Shown here one piece after another: positions 35,011 through 45,055 of a DNA stretch of 64,000 nucleotides. Source of the DNA: Puccinia triticina (lineage: Eukaryota; Basidiomycota; Pucciniomycetes; Pucciniales; Pucciniaceae); contig NC_070567.1 in NCBI RefSeq assembly GCF_026914185.1, positions 6,350,001 through 6,414,000 of the forward strand. The letters run 5' to 3'. The translations under genes were made by a program, and so were the position numbers. Each line of letters begins with the position of its first letter. Position 1 is the stretch's first letter. Below the pieces are notes generated by a model. That model did no database searches, had not been told where the DNA came from, and saw only the letters and a program-made list of their open reading frames with translations.

Positions 35011-36290
35011 GTTGGTTAAGGTATGCCTTGGTTACAGCATGTACATGAGCCATGTGATTATCATGGAATCTTCTTTGGCACCCAGGCAGATTATTTGGCC
35101 AGTATGACTGGGGAATCATTACAGACTCTAGTGTCAAATCTGGCCAGTTTGGCAGTGGAATCAATATTTGACCGCTGGATTCCAGTTTCAGGTGGGGGGA
35201 CTCAAATCAAAAATTTACACCAAGAATTAAAATTCTGAAAATCAAAAGATGTTGGCCGACAAGTTGGCTCCAAGCCTCCATATCTTCACCATGACTTCAA
35301 GCTTGGTAGGTGGCTGAATGATTTCCACATCAAGCTGAGAGGAGATAGTATCCCCTGTGGCCAAAGGACCAAGCTCCTTTTATGCAAACTGACCACCTGC
35401 CACCCGTGGAGCTGAACAGTTTGGCCTCTAGGCGACACTTTGATAATGCAAACAAGGATCATCGCTGACAGGCTAATCCGCAAACCACATCAAATTTTCT
35501 TCAATTCCAGCGCTCATCATCCATGTCCATTGCAGGAGGGTGTGAGGCATCAGCCACAGGTCAGGTTTGTGTTCAGCGGAAAGAAGCCAAGGAAAACAAC
35601 GCCACTGCAGCACATAAAGATGCTGGTATACATATTTGTTGTCAATTCTGGCAAATTTCACGGGAATAAGGAGGTCACCAATGTCCCGAGGGGAGAAGAG
35701 CACATCCAACACCTCATTCCAATGTTAGAGGGAGGATTGGCTGCCTGGCTTGGGGCAGGTGGGAGTGTTTCCGACAACAAAGAGGCCGCAGAGAATGAAT
35801 GAATTCAGAGTGCAGAGTTATGGTCTGTTATGGTTAATTCAACATCATTACATTACAGTTTTTAAACAACTGTTTTTATTTACATATCTATGTACATAAA
35901 TGTGTGGCGGGTAGCCATGCCAGTGATGGGGCTGTGCTGTGATGCCATGCCCGTGGCTGGGTGGTATTCTTGCCGGGAAAAATACAGGGCATTTATTTTT
36001 GGACAGTGGGCCAGCACAGTTTTGCAGCACCGTTGTAAGGTGGTGAGATTGCCGGCTCATTGATGGCAACTCCTGCCCGACGGGGCTAGGAGGTCTGCTG
36101 TGCGGAAGGCTAGCCTTACCCCGTCGGGAGATGGTGATTGGTGGTCTTGCCTCACTGGGACCGCTTTTTGCCATAGCTGCGGCGAGTCAATGTCAAATCA
36201 TTGCCTTGGGCGGTTTGACAATGAACTTTGAAAATTATGCACCCGTGGTGTATGGCATAAAGAAATTCAGTGGGGTTGGTCAATGTCATG
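35011..36290. other. Insertion DNA inside the split hAT gene, unassigned
   Basis: Contains minus-strand open frames at 35286-35712 (for example VYQHLYVLQWRCFPWLLSAE) that look more protein-like than their neighbours. They could be remnants of another transposon gene, but no family was recognised and stops interrupt them. The rest is unassigned. Confidence 0.35.
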
Positions 36291-37879
36291 AGAAAGAGAC
36301 GAAAGAATCAACTTACACGGCTTCCAAGCATTGTAGGATACTGGACAATTGTCCCAAAGTAGAATTCCACCGTGTACGCACATTGGTTCTGATATTATGT
36401 GGCTTCTCACACTCATTTTCCCTACAGAGCTCCACAAAACAAGCTTTTGAGTTCGTTGACTTGTTCAACTTCCTTGAAATGACTCAGAACTGTTTTTTCA
36501 TCATTTAATTATCAATAATTGCTGAAATAATTAGAGAAAGATCGAAATCAGATGATGACTTACTTTTGCAAGTGTCTTGCTGCATGATTTGGAAGTATAG
36601 TGATCATCTTCCTCCTCATCACTCATCTCATTGATGTCAGTGTCCTCTAGCTCGATCTCGTCAACATTCACAAGCTCAGTTGACACAGTGCAGCCTTGAA
36701 GGAGTTCTGAATCATCTCCATCCTTGTTCTCTGAGTCAAAATACTCTCCGGCAAACCTAAATGGAATGATGACTTGGTCAGAAAATCAAATGAGAGGAGT
36801 GATCAGATTTAAAAAGGCACCATTGGATCTGTTCAGATGGATCATCAGACTCGTCTTCCCCAAATTCCTCTTCAGAGGAGGATTGATCATCATTGACGGT
36901 GGTAGTATTGTTTTTCTTGCGGCTTCCAAAAGGTCGCAAAATTGTTTGCGCATTTAAATTCAATATGTGAGCAAAACAACGGACCCAATGTTTTTTTCCT
37001 TTGAAACGGGGCCACTTGTAACTTTTGATCTCCTCAATCATTGCCTGGTTATTTGTCACATTATCAGTGACAATACCACAGATCTGGAAGAAGAACCAGA
37101 AAAAAATTCAGCAAGGGGAAGATGGAGGATGGATTGATTTAATCACCTTGTCCTTTATCCCAAATTTTTCCACAATAATCTGAACCGTTTTGGCCAGATG
37201 CACACCAGTGTGCCGTTGTTGTAAGCAAACAAAGTCAAGAGGCATTGCCTCCAAGTCGCATCCACCTGTGTCTCCTTGAACCAAGTGGTATACATATAAC
37301 TGTACCTAATATATCATGGCCATTTGAGGACTGCCAAGCATCCAGCCCCAAGTACATGGCACCTCGATAATTCTACCGCAAGAAGAGGTTGAACAATTTC
37401 CTAAAAACATCAAAACCTAGCAAAAGAGGACTCGCCTCAAGAGATTTGATGAGATGCTCCTGCACAGCTGTATACAAACTGGATATATTGTTTGATATTG
37501 ACTTTCAACAGGGTAGATTCTTGAGAAAAACTCGGTGCAGGAGACCTCAGTGCCCGTCTTCATTGAGAGCCAAAAAAGGGTGTGCTCCTTGAGCATACCA
37601 AATCGCGCACAACTGTGGTACCTATTCCAGGATCCCAACCAATAGGGGGTTTCAAACCACCTCCAGGAAGTCGTCCAGGTCGCACTTTCCAGGAAAAAAA
37701 CACCTCCTGGAACGTCTCCTGCGGACCTGGATTCCTGACCGGCAAGACCCTCCAGGAGGTCCAGGAAATCAGGAAAAACGAGTCCAAAACAAAGAAACAA
37801 TACCATCTTATCTTAGCCCCAAACAGAACTGAACCCCCGGGACTTTTTCTTGCCATCTTCCCACCACACAGTCAGTGGG

Positions 37880-38340
37880 AGGACTCAAACCCTCTTGATG
37901 ACTGGTCTGACCGGTCATATCAAGGACTCAAGGTGCTCAATGACCAGTGTTTGTACTGGTCATCAAGATGAATCAAGCTTCTTGATGACCGGCCTGACCG
38001 GTCATTGACAGAACTCAAGCTCCTCAATGACCAGTCTGGACGGTTGTTCTCGATGACCAGTACAAACTGGTCATCAAGAATGAGGACTCAAACCCTCTTG
38101 ATGTGATCTGTCATTTCGAGGACTCAAGTTGCTTGATGACCAGTACAAACTGGCCATCAAGATGATACAAGCTTCTCAATGACCGCGATAACTCAAGATC
38201 CTCTCCCAATGCCCGGTACAAACCGGTCAGCGAGAGGACTTAAGCTGCTCAATGACCAGTACAAACTGGTCGTCGAGATGACTCAAAGCTTGTCAATGGC
38301 TGGTTTGTACTGGCCATCAAGTGTACAAACTAGTGGTGAG
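37880..38340. repeat. Palindromic GATGACCGGT array, copy 3
   Basis: Units such as TGATGACCGGCCTGACCGGTCATTGA are separated by AGGACTCAAG or GACTCAAGCT spacers, about 12 half-sites. The 949-bp hAT-type element inserted at its right end, duplicating CTCAATGG from one unit. Confidence 0.8.
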
Positions 38341-38383
38341 TGTTATCAGCACAGTCTTAGGTGCAAACTCCCGGTCTCAATGG

Positions 38384-39332
38384 CAGGGCATAGCACATCG
38401 AATCGAATCGATTTGAGTATTTGTATTCGAATTTGATTCGAGTCAAATAATGCCTGGGCAAATTTAAGCTCAAATATTCAAAAAAAATTGAATAATGGCT
38501 CAAAGGGGCGCGTAGAGGGCCAATGCAAGCTTCTCTGGGGCCCAAAGGCCCCAGATGAGTTTGCACAGGCCCTATACCAGCCCATTGGATGCAACACAAG
38601 AAAAATCTGCCTCTGGCACTTTGAAAAGTGCGTCCGCCACTACAATAGGTGCATCTGCCACTATGCAAAGTGCGTCCGCCACGTTGAAAAGTGCGTCCGC
38701 CACTTTGAAAAGTGCGTCCACCACTTTGAAAAGTGTGTCTGCCACTATGAAAAGTGAGTCCGCCACTATGAAAAGTGAGTCCGCCACTATCCAAAGTGTG
38801 TCCAGCACTCTGAATAGTGAGTCCGCCACTATCAAAATTGCGTCTGTCACTGTGAAAATTGCATCCGCCACTATGAAGAGTGCGTCCGGCACTATCAAAA
38901 GTGCATCCGGCACTATCAAAAGTGCATCCGGCACTATCAAAAGTGCATCCGGCACTATCAAAAGTGCATCCGGCACTATCAAAAGTGCGTCCGGCACTAT
39001 CAAAAGTGTTTCCAGAACTCTGAATAGTGAGTCCACCACTATCAAAAGTGTGTCCACCACTATGAAAAGTGCGTCCGGCGCTATCAAAAGTGCGTCTGGC
39101 ACTCTGAATAGTGCGTCCACCATTATGAGATATGCTGAAGGATGACCCCCTCAAAATTATATGGTCCAGAAATGGTCCAAAATAAGTCAAAAACACAAAA
39201 AATGTAATTTTTTGGTGTTTTTAATGTATTTTGGAAGTTTTTCCGTTGAATATCTCCGAATACTCGAATATTTGACAAATCAGTATTTGAGGGGCCCAAA
39301 AAACGCGTTGAATACCACCGTGCTATGCCCTG
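38384..39332. mobile_element. 949-bp non-autonomous hAT-type element carrying a 21-bp minisatellite
   Basis: It starts CAGGGCATAGCAC and ends GTGCTATGCCCTG, with the exact 8-bp direct repeat CTCAATGG at 38376-38383 and 39333-39340. CAGGG..-type ends plus an 8-bp duplication are hAT hallmarks. Subterminal AT-rich TCGAAT/ATTCGA words occur near both ends. The core (38620-39125) is a 21-bp tandem array listed separately. There is no transposase; the shredded hAT gene around it is a different family. Confidence 0.9.
38620..39125. repeat. 21-bp minisatellite, about 24 copies
   Basis: The unit is GTGCGTCCGGCACTATCAAA plus A. Variants change CGG to CGC or ACC and ATCAAA to ATGAAA. Because 21 is divisible by three, all three frames stay open on both strands, giving 7-residue repeat frames (SASGTIK; LIVPDAL) of 183-279 residues. 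Nothing else supports translation. Confidence 0.9.
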
Positions 39333-39979
39333 CTCAATGGCAAGTGCGGCGAGCTTCCAAGAGGTGGTGCAATTGTGGGCCTTATTGGCACTTCGGGACC
39401 CCAGCCGCAATGGAATTTTATGAGATAAAACCACTCCCATTTCCTGTTCTTGAGCATTTGGGGGGACTCAAACTCCAGGTCCCAGGAATTTATTTTTGGC
39501 GGGGGAAATTTTTCCTGGAAAGTCCGACCTGGAAGACTTCCTGGAGGTGGTTTGAAACCCCCTCATGTCAGTGCGATGCGATTTTCATAAGTATGGAAGA
39601 AATAAACTTCACCTCTGTTGGATTAATATTGCCTGTTCCAGCAATCCCAAGGTTGGCGAGTTTTTGAGATCCTTTTGAGTCTTTCTGTCTCTTGAAACAA
39701 CTGGCAATGTGATTTGATAGATTTTTTGGGGAGGTGTCATAAGTTGGTTGGTGAATCTTCTTGCCACACCTAAAAAAGTTCAAAAAGAGCTCAATCAGCA
39801 AGATGAACACATCAAAAAAGGAATAAATTACAATCCCTTACAATTTACATGGATAAGCTATCATTCTACGACCATGTTTCTTGCGTTGATTGGAAATTTG
39901 AGGGGTTTCATAAGAAGCATAGCATGGGCTGAGTTGATTTCTATGCAATTTCTGCACCTTTTCTTTATAATGATTATGT

Positions 39980-42020
39980 GAAGTCAGTAATCTTATGGAG
40001 TTAATAATAAAACCAATATTAAGGTGTGGGGACCTACACACCCAACAAAACAAGCGCACAACAGTCCGCAACCAAACACAACCAGAGAACAAAACTCCCA
40101 AAGCAGAAGTGGTCCGCAGAACAGAAGTATGAGAAACAGTGAGCGGAGCAATAGATTAAACAAGAGAAACATAACTGTAGAAAGAAAACCAAAAGAATTC
40201 AAGGAAGCTGAACCTCAATTGGTGAAGGCTGATTCAAAAACTTTCAACCTGAGAGCCCAAAAATGGGTTTGGATAAATGAGACAAGATGGATGACAGTGA
40301 GATAGGACTTTCTCACTGGAACAGCTCTAAGGCAGAAAACAAGGGAAATGACCAATGAAGATTGATTTCTTGTACTAGGCTAACTATAAGTAGACTATGC
40401 ACAAGCATCAATCTGTGGCTGAGAATGAAATTGAATAAAATGATGATGAATATTAAACTCCTCAAACTCATTGCAACATTTCAAAAGGTACATCAATGTC
40501 ACCAGCAGAGAGTGCACACACAAGAGGATAAGCAATAATATGGAAAGCTGATACTCTAATCTAATCAGGGATCAAGGTCTACAAGATAGTAAGAAATCAT
40601 ACATGAACATAATATGAGACAGACCATAGTGGATGGGGACTCATAAGTGTTTGATATTTCATCTGAAGACAATCATATACACTGCAAAAAAAACTGCGTC
40701 AACTGTGAGCAGTTGACATGTGGTAACTCTGAGGAAGCGTGTGGTGTTACACCAGCCTTACTCAAGGTTTGACTCAACCCAAGCTTCAATGCACAGTCAC
40801 TGGGCACCTTGCACAGTGACTGTGCCAACAAAGGCACTTGTGCATCCAGGTGGAGTTACAATGGCAGCTTGACTCAAGTATCCTGCGTGTCAACTGCAAG
40901 CAGTGATAGAGGAGGATAAAAGGCGCGGATTGGTGAGAGGAGAAAGGGAAGGGATTTTTATACAGAATTCCAACAAATCCCCTAGTATGTTTTTGGGCCA
41001 TTGAGCAAGCACAGAAGTCTGTAGCCTATGTATGTGCTTCAAACTGTAAGAAGAGAAAGTGAGACAGCACAAAACCTCTTTGCCCCCTCTATGTGACAAG
41101 AGCCCCTTATTTGTGGCAGTTGCAAGAAATGGACGTGTATAGCTGTAAGATGGCCTGCCCCTACTCAACTCAATATCATGTATGTTGGTCCAAAAAAATG
41201 TGCCAGACAACCCTACATTAGGACAATATCTAGAGAAAATCATTTGTGCAACACACTTCCAGGTATTTTTTAGTCAGCAAAGGATACAGAATTCCTGAAA
41301 AAGTTCTTGATTTTTAGCAAAGTGTTTCCAGCAAGGACCCTGCAAGTGCCTGCTGTAACTTGTATACCATGCTTTGTTGGTCTTGCTGGAGTCAGCTCAG
41401 ATTGAAACACAGACACATATTTGACCAAAGCTCCACTTGTTAAAACATAGCATATATTTACTGGTGGTTTTTGCCAGTTTGATTGAGTTGCTCACACAAT
41501 TAGACAGATTACCCCAGTTGGACACTCAATACAGGCACAGATTTGATGATCAAAATTGACAGAATAAAACCTTGATCATCTTGTTGAGTATACATGCTTA
41601 TCAACATGACAATATTCGAGGAATAGTAAGGGCAAGTTTGAGGAATATTAAAGTTTTTCAATCTGAATGTACTCCACAAACAGTTTAAGTACAGTTTTTG
41701 GTGCTCAATTTGAAGCTAAAGAACCTATGAAACATGTTTATCCAAGGCCTGTTTATCAGTTCAAACTACCAGGACTAGAATCTAGGCAGAATACAGTTGG
41801 ATTGCATCACCATTTCACTAGTTGTGATGTATCTGTACTACAGAAATACCTCAAACACTAGATCCATCAGAACTTGTCTCAGCAAAAGCAACCACTTGGC
41901 ATACATATTTACAAGCTTTGGGGGAAAACAAGGATGGTGAATTTCATCATGATTCATGGATACAGGCTTGTAAATACAATTTTTGTTGGTTGTTGGGAAA
42001 ATTTCAAAAATACTGCTTGG
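39980..42020. other. Repeat-rich intergenic region, no gene seen
   Basis: Holds the second copy (about 40310-40990) of the dispersed repeat at 23436-23935. That copy is interrupted at about 40684-40908 by a segment with GTCAACTG..GCAG-type inverted ends. The rest, to 42020, is AT-rich and non-coding. Confidence 0.5.
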
Positions 42021-42022
42021 GC

Positions 42023-42030
42023 TATAAATA
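42023..42030 (+). promoter_or_regulatory. TATA box of the secreted-protein gene
   Basis: TATAAATA in the context GGGCTATAAATAGACCCC, 125 bases before the ATG at 42155. This is the clearest TATA box next to a gene in the window. Confidence 0.6.
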
Positions 42031-42154
42031 GACCCCTGGTTCTGTGGTTCAAGTCTTCTCATCATTATTCCCTCATCTGCCAATCATTTTCATCATCTGA
42101 AATTTTATCACATCATTCCAAAAATCAGTTTATCTGGATAAGCAGACATTAACC

Positions 42155-43406
42155 ATGCTATTCACCCAAATTCTAGTTGTCTTTCAACTCTTAAATTACC
42201 ATAGCACTTTAGCAAACCCACTTCCAACGTCACAGGCTCTGGTAAAGAGGGCTCTTGATGGTAACTGTGCTATCCATAGCCCCCTGAGAGAAGATGGTTT
42301 AGAAACAGGAATGCTGGAGTGTATGTCAATTTTTTCATTTGCTTTTTGTTTCAAATGGACAATTTGGTAACCTGTTAATTTTCATCACTTTGAAAAGCTG
42401 ATAAGTAAAGATTCTTATCTTTTAGCACCTAGACCTATCAAGATACAAAGGTGTATGTCATTTATTTGAGACTTGGGACCAGAGTTTCAAATTTCTGATC
42501 AATCAATATTTCTTTCTATGATGCTCCTGATTTCTTAGTGGCCGCATCTGAACACACAGAATGTTAGTGCTACAATGTCTCATCACATACCATTCTTTCA
42601 CCCAAGGAGGCCAATGAAATTTGATTATAAATTATAATATTTGTGATATCAGACCTACCCACCACCTTGGCTGACAAAAAGGCAGAAGACCAATTAACAT
42701 CCAAGCCTGCAGTTCTAACTGAGTCTGAAACCTCACATTCTCTTCTGGGTACAAGTAGTCAGTAATCCCAAATATCATTTCTTTGATAATAAAAAAAGAC
42801 AATAATGAACTTTGGATCCCATGCTTATCTTCAAAACAAATTGCTTTAAAAAAATCATAAAAATCAGTGGAAGGCAAAGTACCAATTAATCAACCTTCTC
42901 AATCTGGAAAAACAGACAATTTTATGAAAGAAGTTGAAATATTAATGTCAAATTTTGGGGATTATAATCAGGACTTGGAGGAAAAATTAGGAAACATTAT
43001 AAGGAAGCATTTTGATATTTTACCCAATCAAACTCCACAGCCACTCAAAGATACCATCAAAGATATTGCTGATTTTGTGAAAGACTTAGATTATCAAAGA
43101 GAGGATTTATTTTGGAGCTTTTTGGATAGACAGAAAGATATCCTGGGGCTTAAAACTTTCTATGAAATGGGTTTTTATGAAGTTTATGAACACACATCTG
43201 CTATTGATGAAACTTTAGATGAAGAAAAAGGGGAAGAATTCCAGTCAGCTTTAGATATGTTGTCTTGGTCTATCAAACGTGTTGGGAAACAATCCATGAA
43301 AGAGTGCTATGGAATCCTGTACAACATTCTCCCCAAACTTTCTGAACCCCAATTGGGATGGGTCTCTCACCTGTTTTACACCCTGAAGAATACTCAAAAA
43401 GAATAG
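42155..43406 (+). CDS. Secreted protein, candidate effector
   Basis: Five exons are read: 42155-42320, 42426-42452, 42539-42562, 42653-42757 and 42868-43406. The sum is 287 codons (286 residues) and all phases agree. The two smallest exons (27 and 24 bp) were placed from splice signals alone. The first 20 residues are a signal peptide (MLFTQILVVFQLL...STLA) with cleavage expected before NPLP. A dibasic KR near residue 31 could be a Kex2-type processing site. After a polar linker, the large last exon encodes an all-alpha, acidic domain of about 180 residues (EVEILMSNFGDYNQDLEEKL through LYNILPKLSEPQLGWVSHLF). Only one or two cysteines are present. No known family is recognised. An AT-rich, TATA-driven, secreted, lineage-specific protein fits a rust candidate effector; that is inference. 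Confidence 0.65.
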
Positions 43407-44220
43407 ATATAGCCCCCCCAAATCTTCAAGAATCCAGACTATCTACAGATAAAACACCCTGATTTCCTTTACACACCAATCAAAAAAGTATTTAGTTCTC
43501 AAATATATTCAGAATATTCACTGTTATGAAGTTTCTGGTATATTCCTGAATAAATTTAATTCTTGATGACCAATGGGTTTTTTGTTAGAATCTCTTCAGC
43601 TTTTCTTCATTTTCTTCTATTGTTAAGTTATTGAGTATTCAGTTGCTTTCATATTCCCATAACCATTTGAGGTTTCCATTCTTTTTTTCCACTTATTTTA
43701 TAGCTATTGCTCCTGTGGCTTATTATCTATACATAGTAGGTTTTGATCAACAATCTATATACGTAGCAAAAGTTTGAAGTTTTTGAGTGGAATAAATTCC
43801 TCTGGTATGAAGGCAAACAGAAAGCAACACTGGGTAGCTACAATAAAATACATTATTGGAAGTTATTTTGTATTGTAACTATTGTTATGCTGGGACACCA
43901 TTACCGTTATCAGTAACAATGTGTTTCCCTGCCATTCCATAACATAACAAAAATATTTTGATACTTTCTAAATTTTGGGTAATGTACCACCATTAACGCG
44001 CCACAACACATGGCAACTTGTTTTTCCCCCTGTAGGAGCGTTGTGGTGCAGGAAGGGGCTTGCCCTACTTTTCAGGTGCAGCATTGACTGTGTAGTTGTA
44101 CTGTTGTATTTTGCAAAATCCAACAGTACAAATGAATTGATGCAGTCTTGCGGGAGTGTGGTGTGGGCAGGGGCTTGCCTTAAGTTTTGAGCGCAAGCAC
44201 AAATTGAGTTGGTGCAGATT
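43407..44220. other. AT-rich 3' flank, no gene seen
   Basis: 3' flank of the secreted-protein gene, then a low-complexity region. The segment 43880-43990 has CCGTTATCAGTAAC words reminiscent of the GTTACG-rich MITEs, but no termini. Confidence 0.4.
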
Positions 44221-44580
44221 CACACTCAACATGCACAATAAAATCTGTACAAAAAACTCATTTCTTTTGGTCTGACTCTTTGATCAGACGCTCATACACC
44301 CCGGACTAGATCAACTCTGAGCTTATCCTCCATCTGTGATGAATCTGGCTGGTTGGGAAGTGACCGCGACTGCTTAGTTAAGCTTGGCCCTGGGTGGCCT
44401 TTGAGCTTGGAATATGTATGGCCTCCAATCTTCACTGATCCTGCCATACATATTGTAATTTTGTAACACACTTTTACAAAGACAGGCTACTAATTAAGAA
44501 GTCTCCAACTCTTGAATGCCCCTGGTGGTGAGCAGGAGTTTGTGCTGCTGCCAGCAGCCCAGCACTGGCAGGATTGTAAA
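44221..44580 (+). repeat. Dispersed repeat, copy at 50462-50900
   Basis: ATAAAATCTGTAC, TTTGGTCTGACTCTTTGATC, CACCCCGGACTAGATCAACT, GGAATATGTATGGCCTCCAA and CCCCTGGTGGTGAGCAGGAG occur in the same order in both copies. The 50.5-kb copy has an extra hairpin and a TATA box and leads into a small gene. This copy lacks the TATA box. Confidence 0.8.
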
Positions 44581-44585
44581 GAGTC

Positions 44586-44770
44586 AGGCTTTAGGCACAC
44601 CAAAAAATTGCCGGATGCACACCAAAAAAGGCGTGAACTCTGGACCACTCCAAGATTTTTGGAGTGGAGGATTTTTCACTACAAAACCAGCCCCCATTTG
44701 GATTGCCCAACCCGGCACTCCAGGCTGGTATGGAGTGAACACCCTGCCACACCAAAACCAGCCTATTGAA
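44586..44770. mobile_element. Truncated MITE of the GTCAGGCTTTAGGCAC family
   Basis: The left end GAGTCAGGCTTTAGGCACAC and internal blocks (GGCGTGAACTCTGGACCACTCC, TGGTATGGAGTGAACACCC) match the intact element at 56805-57021. The right terminal repeat is missing. Confidence 0.6.
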
Positions 44771-44794
44771 CAAGTGAAAAGAAAGGTCCGAGTG

Positions 44795-44851
44795 AAGTGG
44801 GTGTTGAACCCACAACCTTGTGTACTGTGAAAGTCAAACTCACATACTCAA

Positions 44852-44888
<37 letters not shown>

Positions 44889-44910
44889 ACATTGCTATGT
44901 TGCAGTTGAA
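44795..44910 (-). other. tRNA-like sequence (possible SINE or tRNA relic)
   Basis: On the minus strand an A-box TAGCTCAATGGTTAGAGCA and a B-box GGGTTCAACACCC (T-stem GTGGG/CCCAC) are present. About 55 bases separate them, too many for an intron-less tRNA. The acceptor arms (flank GTGTACT versus TTCACTC) do not pair. It may be a tRNA-derived SINE or a decayed intron-bearing tRNA gene. Confidence 0.5.
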
Positions 44911-45055
44911 TACAGTAGATGTATGCTTATGATGATGTGTGGTGTTGCCTCCAATGGTGATTGGATGTGTAAGCAACAATGTGTTAAGCAGTGCTAGATT
45001 GACACTTCAACACGGCAAACTACGAGTGGCAGAGGGAGAAGAAGAGAAACTTGTG

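Larger units (their letters stand above)
37641..39565. mobile_element. Insertion with inverted terminal repeats, about 1.9 kb, itself a nest
   Basis: GGGGGTTTCAAACCACCTCC..GGAAGTC at 37641-37695 is repeated inverted at 39512-39565 (GACTTCCTGGAGGTGGTTTG). These arms bound the DNA that interrupts the hAT transposase between its BED finger and the ALYLG-type core. Inside lie the palindromic array (37880-38340) and the 949-bp element at 38384-39332. No exact target duplication was found. Confidence 0.65.
31676..40101 (-). pseudogene. hAT transposase gene split by two large insertions
   Basis: Read on the minus strand. The BED finger CKLCGKKIHQPTYDTSP..H....C is split by an intron between about 39843 and 39776, with LANLGIAGTGNINPTEV behind it. 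After an insertion, QLCAIWYAQGAHPF (about 37600) continues through YLGLDAWQSSNGHDIL (37330), GIVTDNVTNNQAMIEEI and WVRCFAHILNLNAQTILRPF (36950-37080). An acidic linker (36600-36770) and TNVRTRWNSTLGQLSSILQC (36300-36480) follow. After a second insertion the reading resumes at LEWQKD (33230), then NLVEVLQPFYEITLQVSTLG (33130), LFKERYFKLAKWESKWI (32820) and the dimerisation block MDVEQSFSFGRDYISVRRH (31800-31870). Stops (DR*HG, LTD*SPLY, DGH*G) show it is dead. Insertions occupy about 33235-36290 and about 37640-39565. Confidence 0.85.

Noticed and set aside
38357..39196. Long repetitive open frames of 183-279 residues on both strands.
   Set aside because: They are produced by a 21-bp minisatellite whose period is divisible by three. 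No start, splice or codon evidence supports translation.
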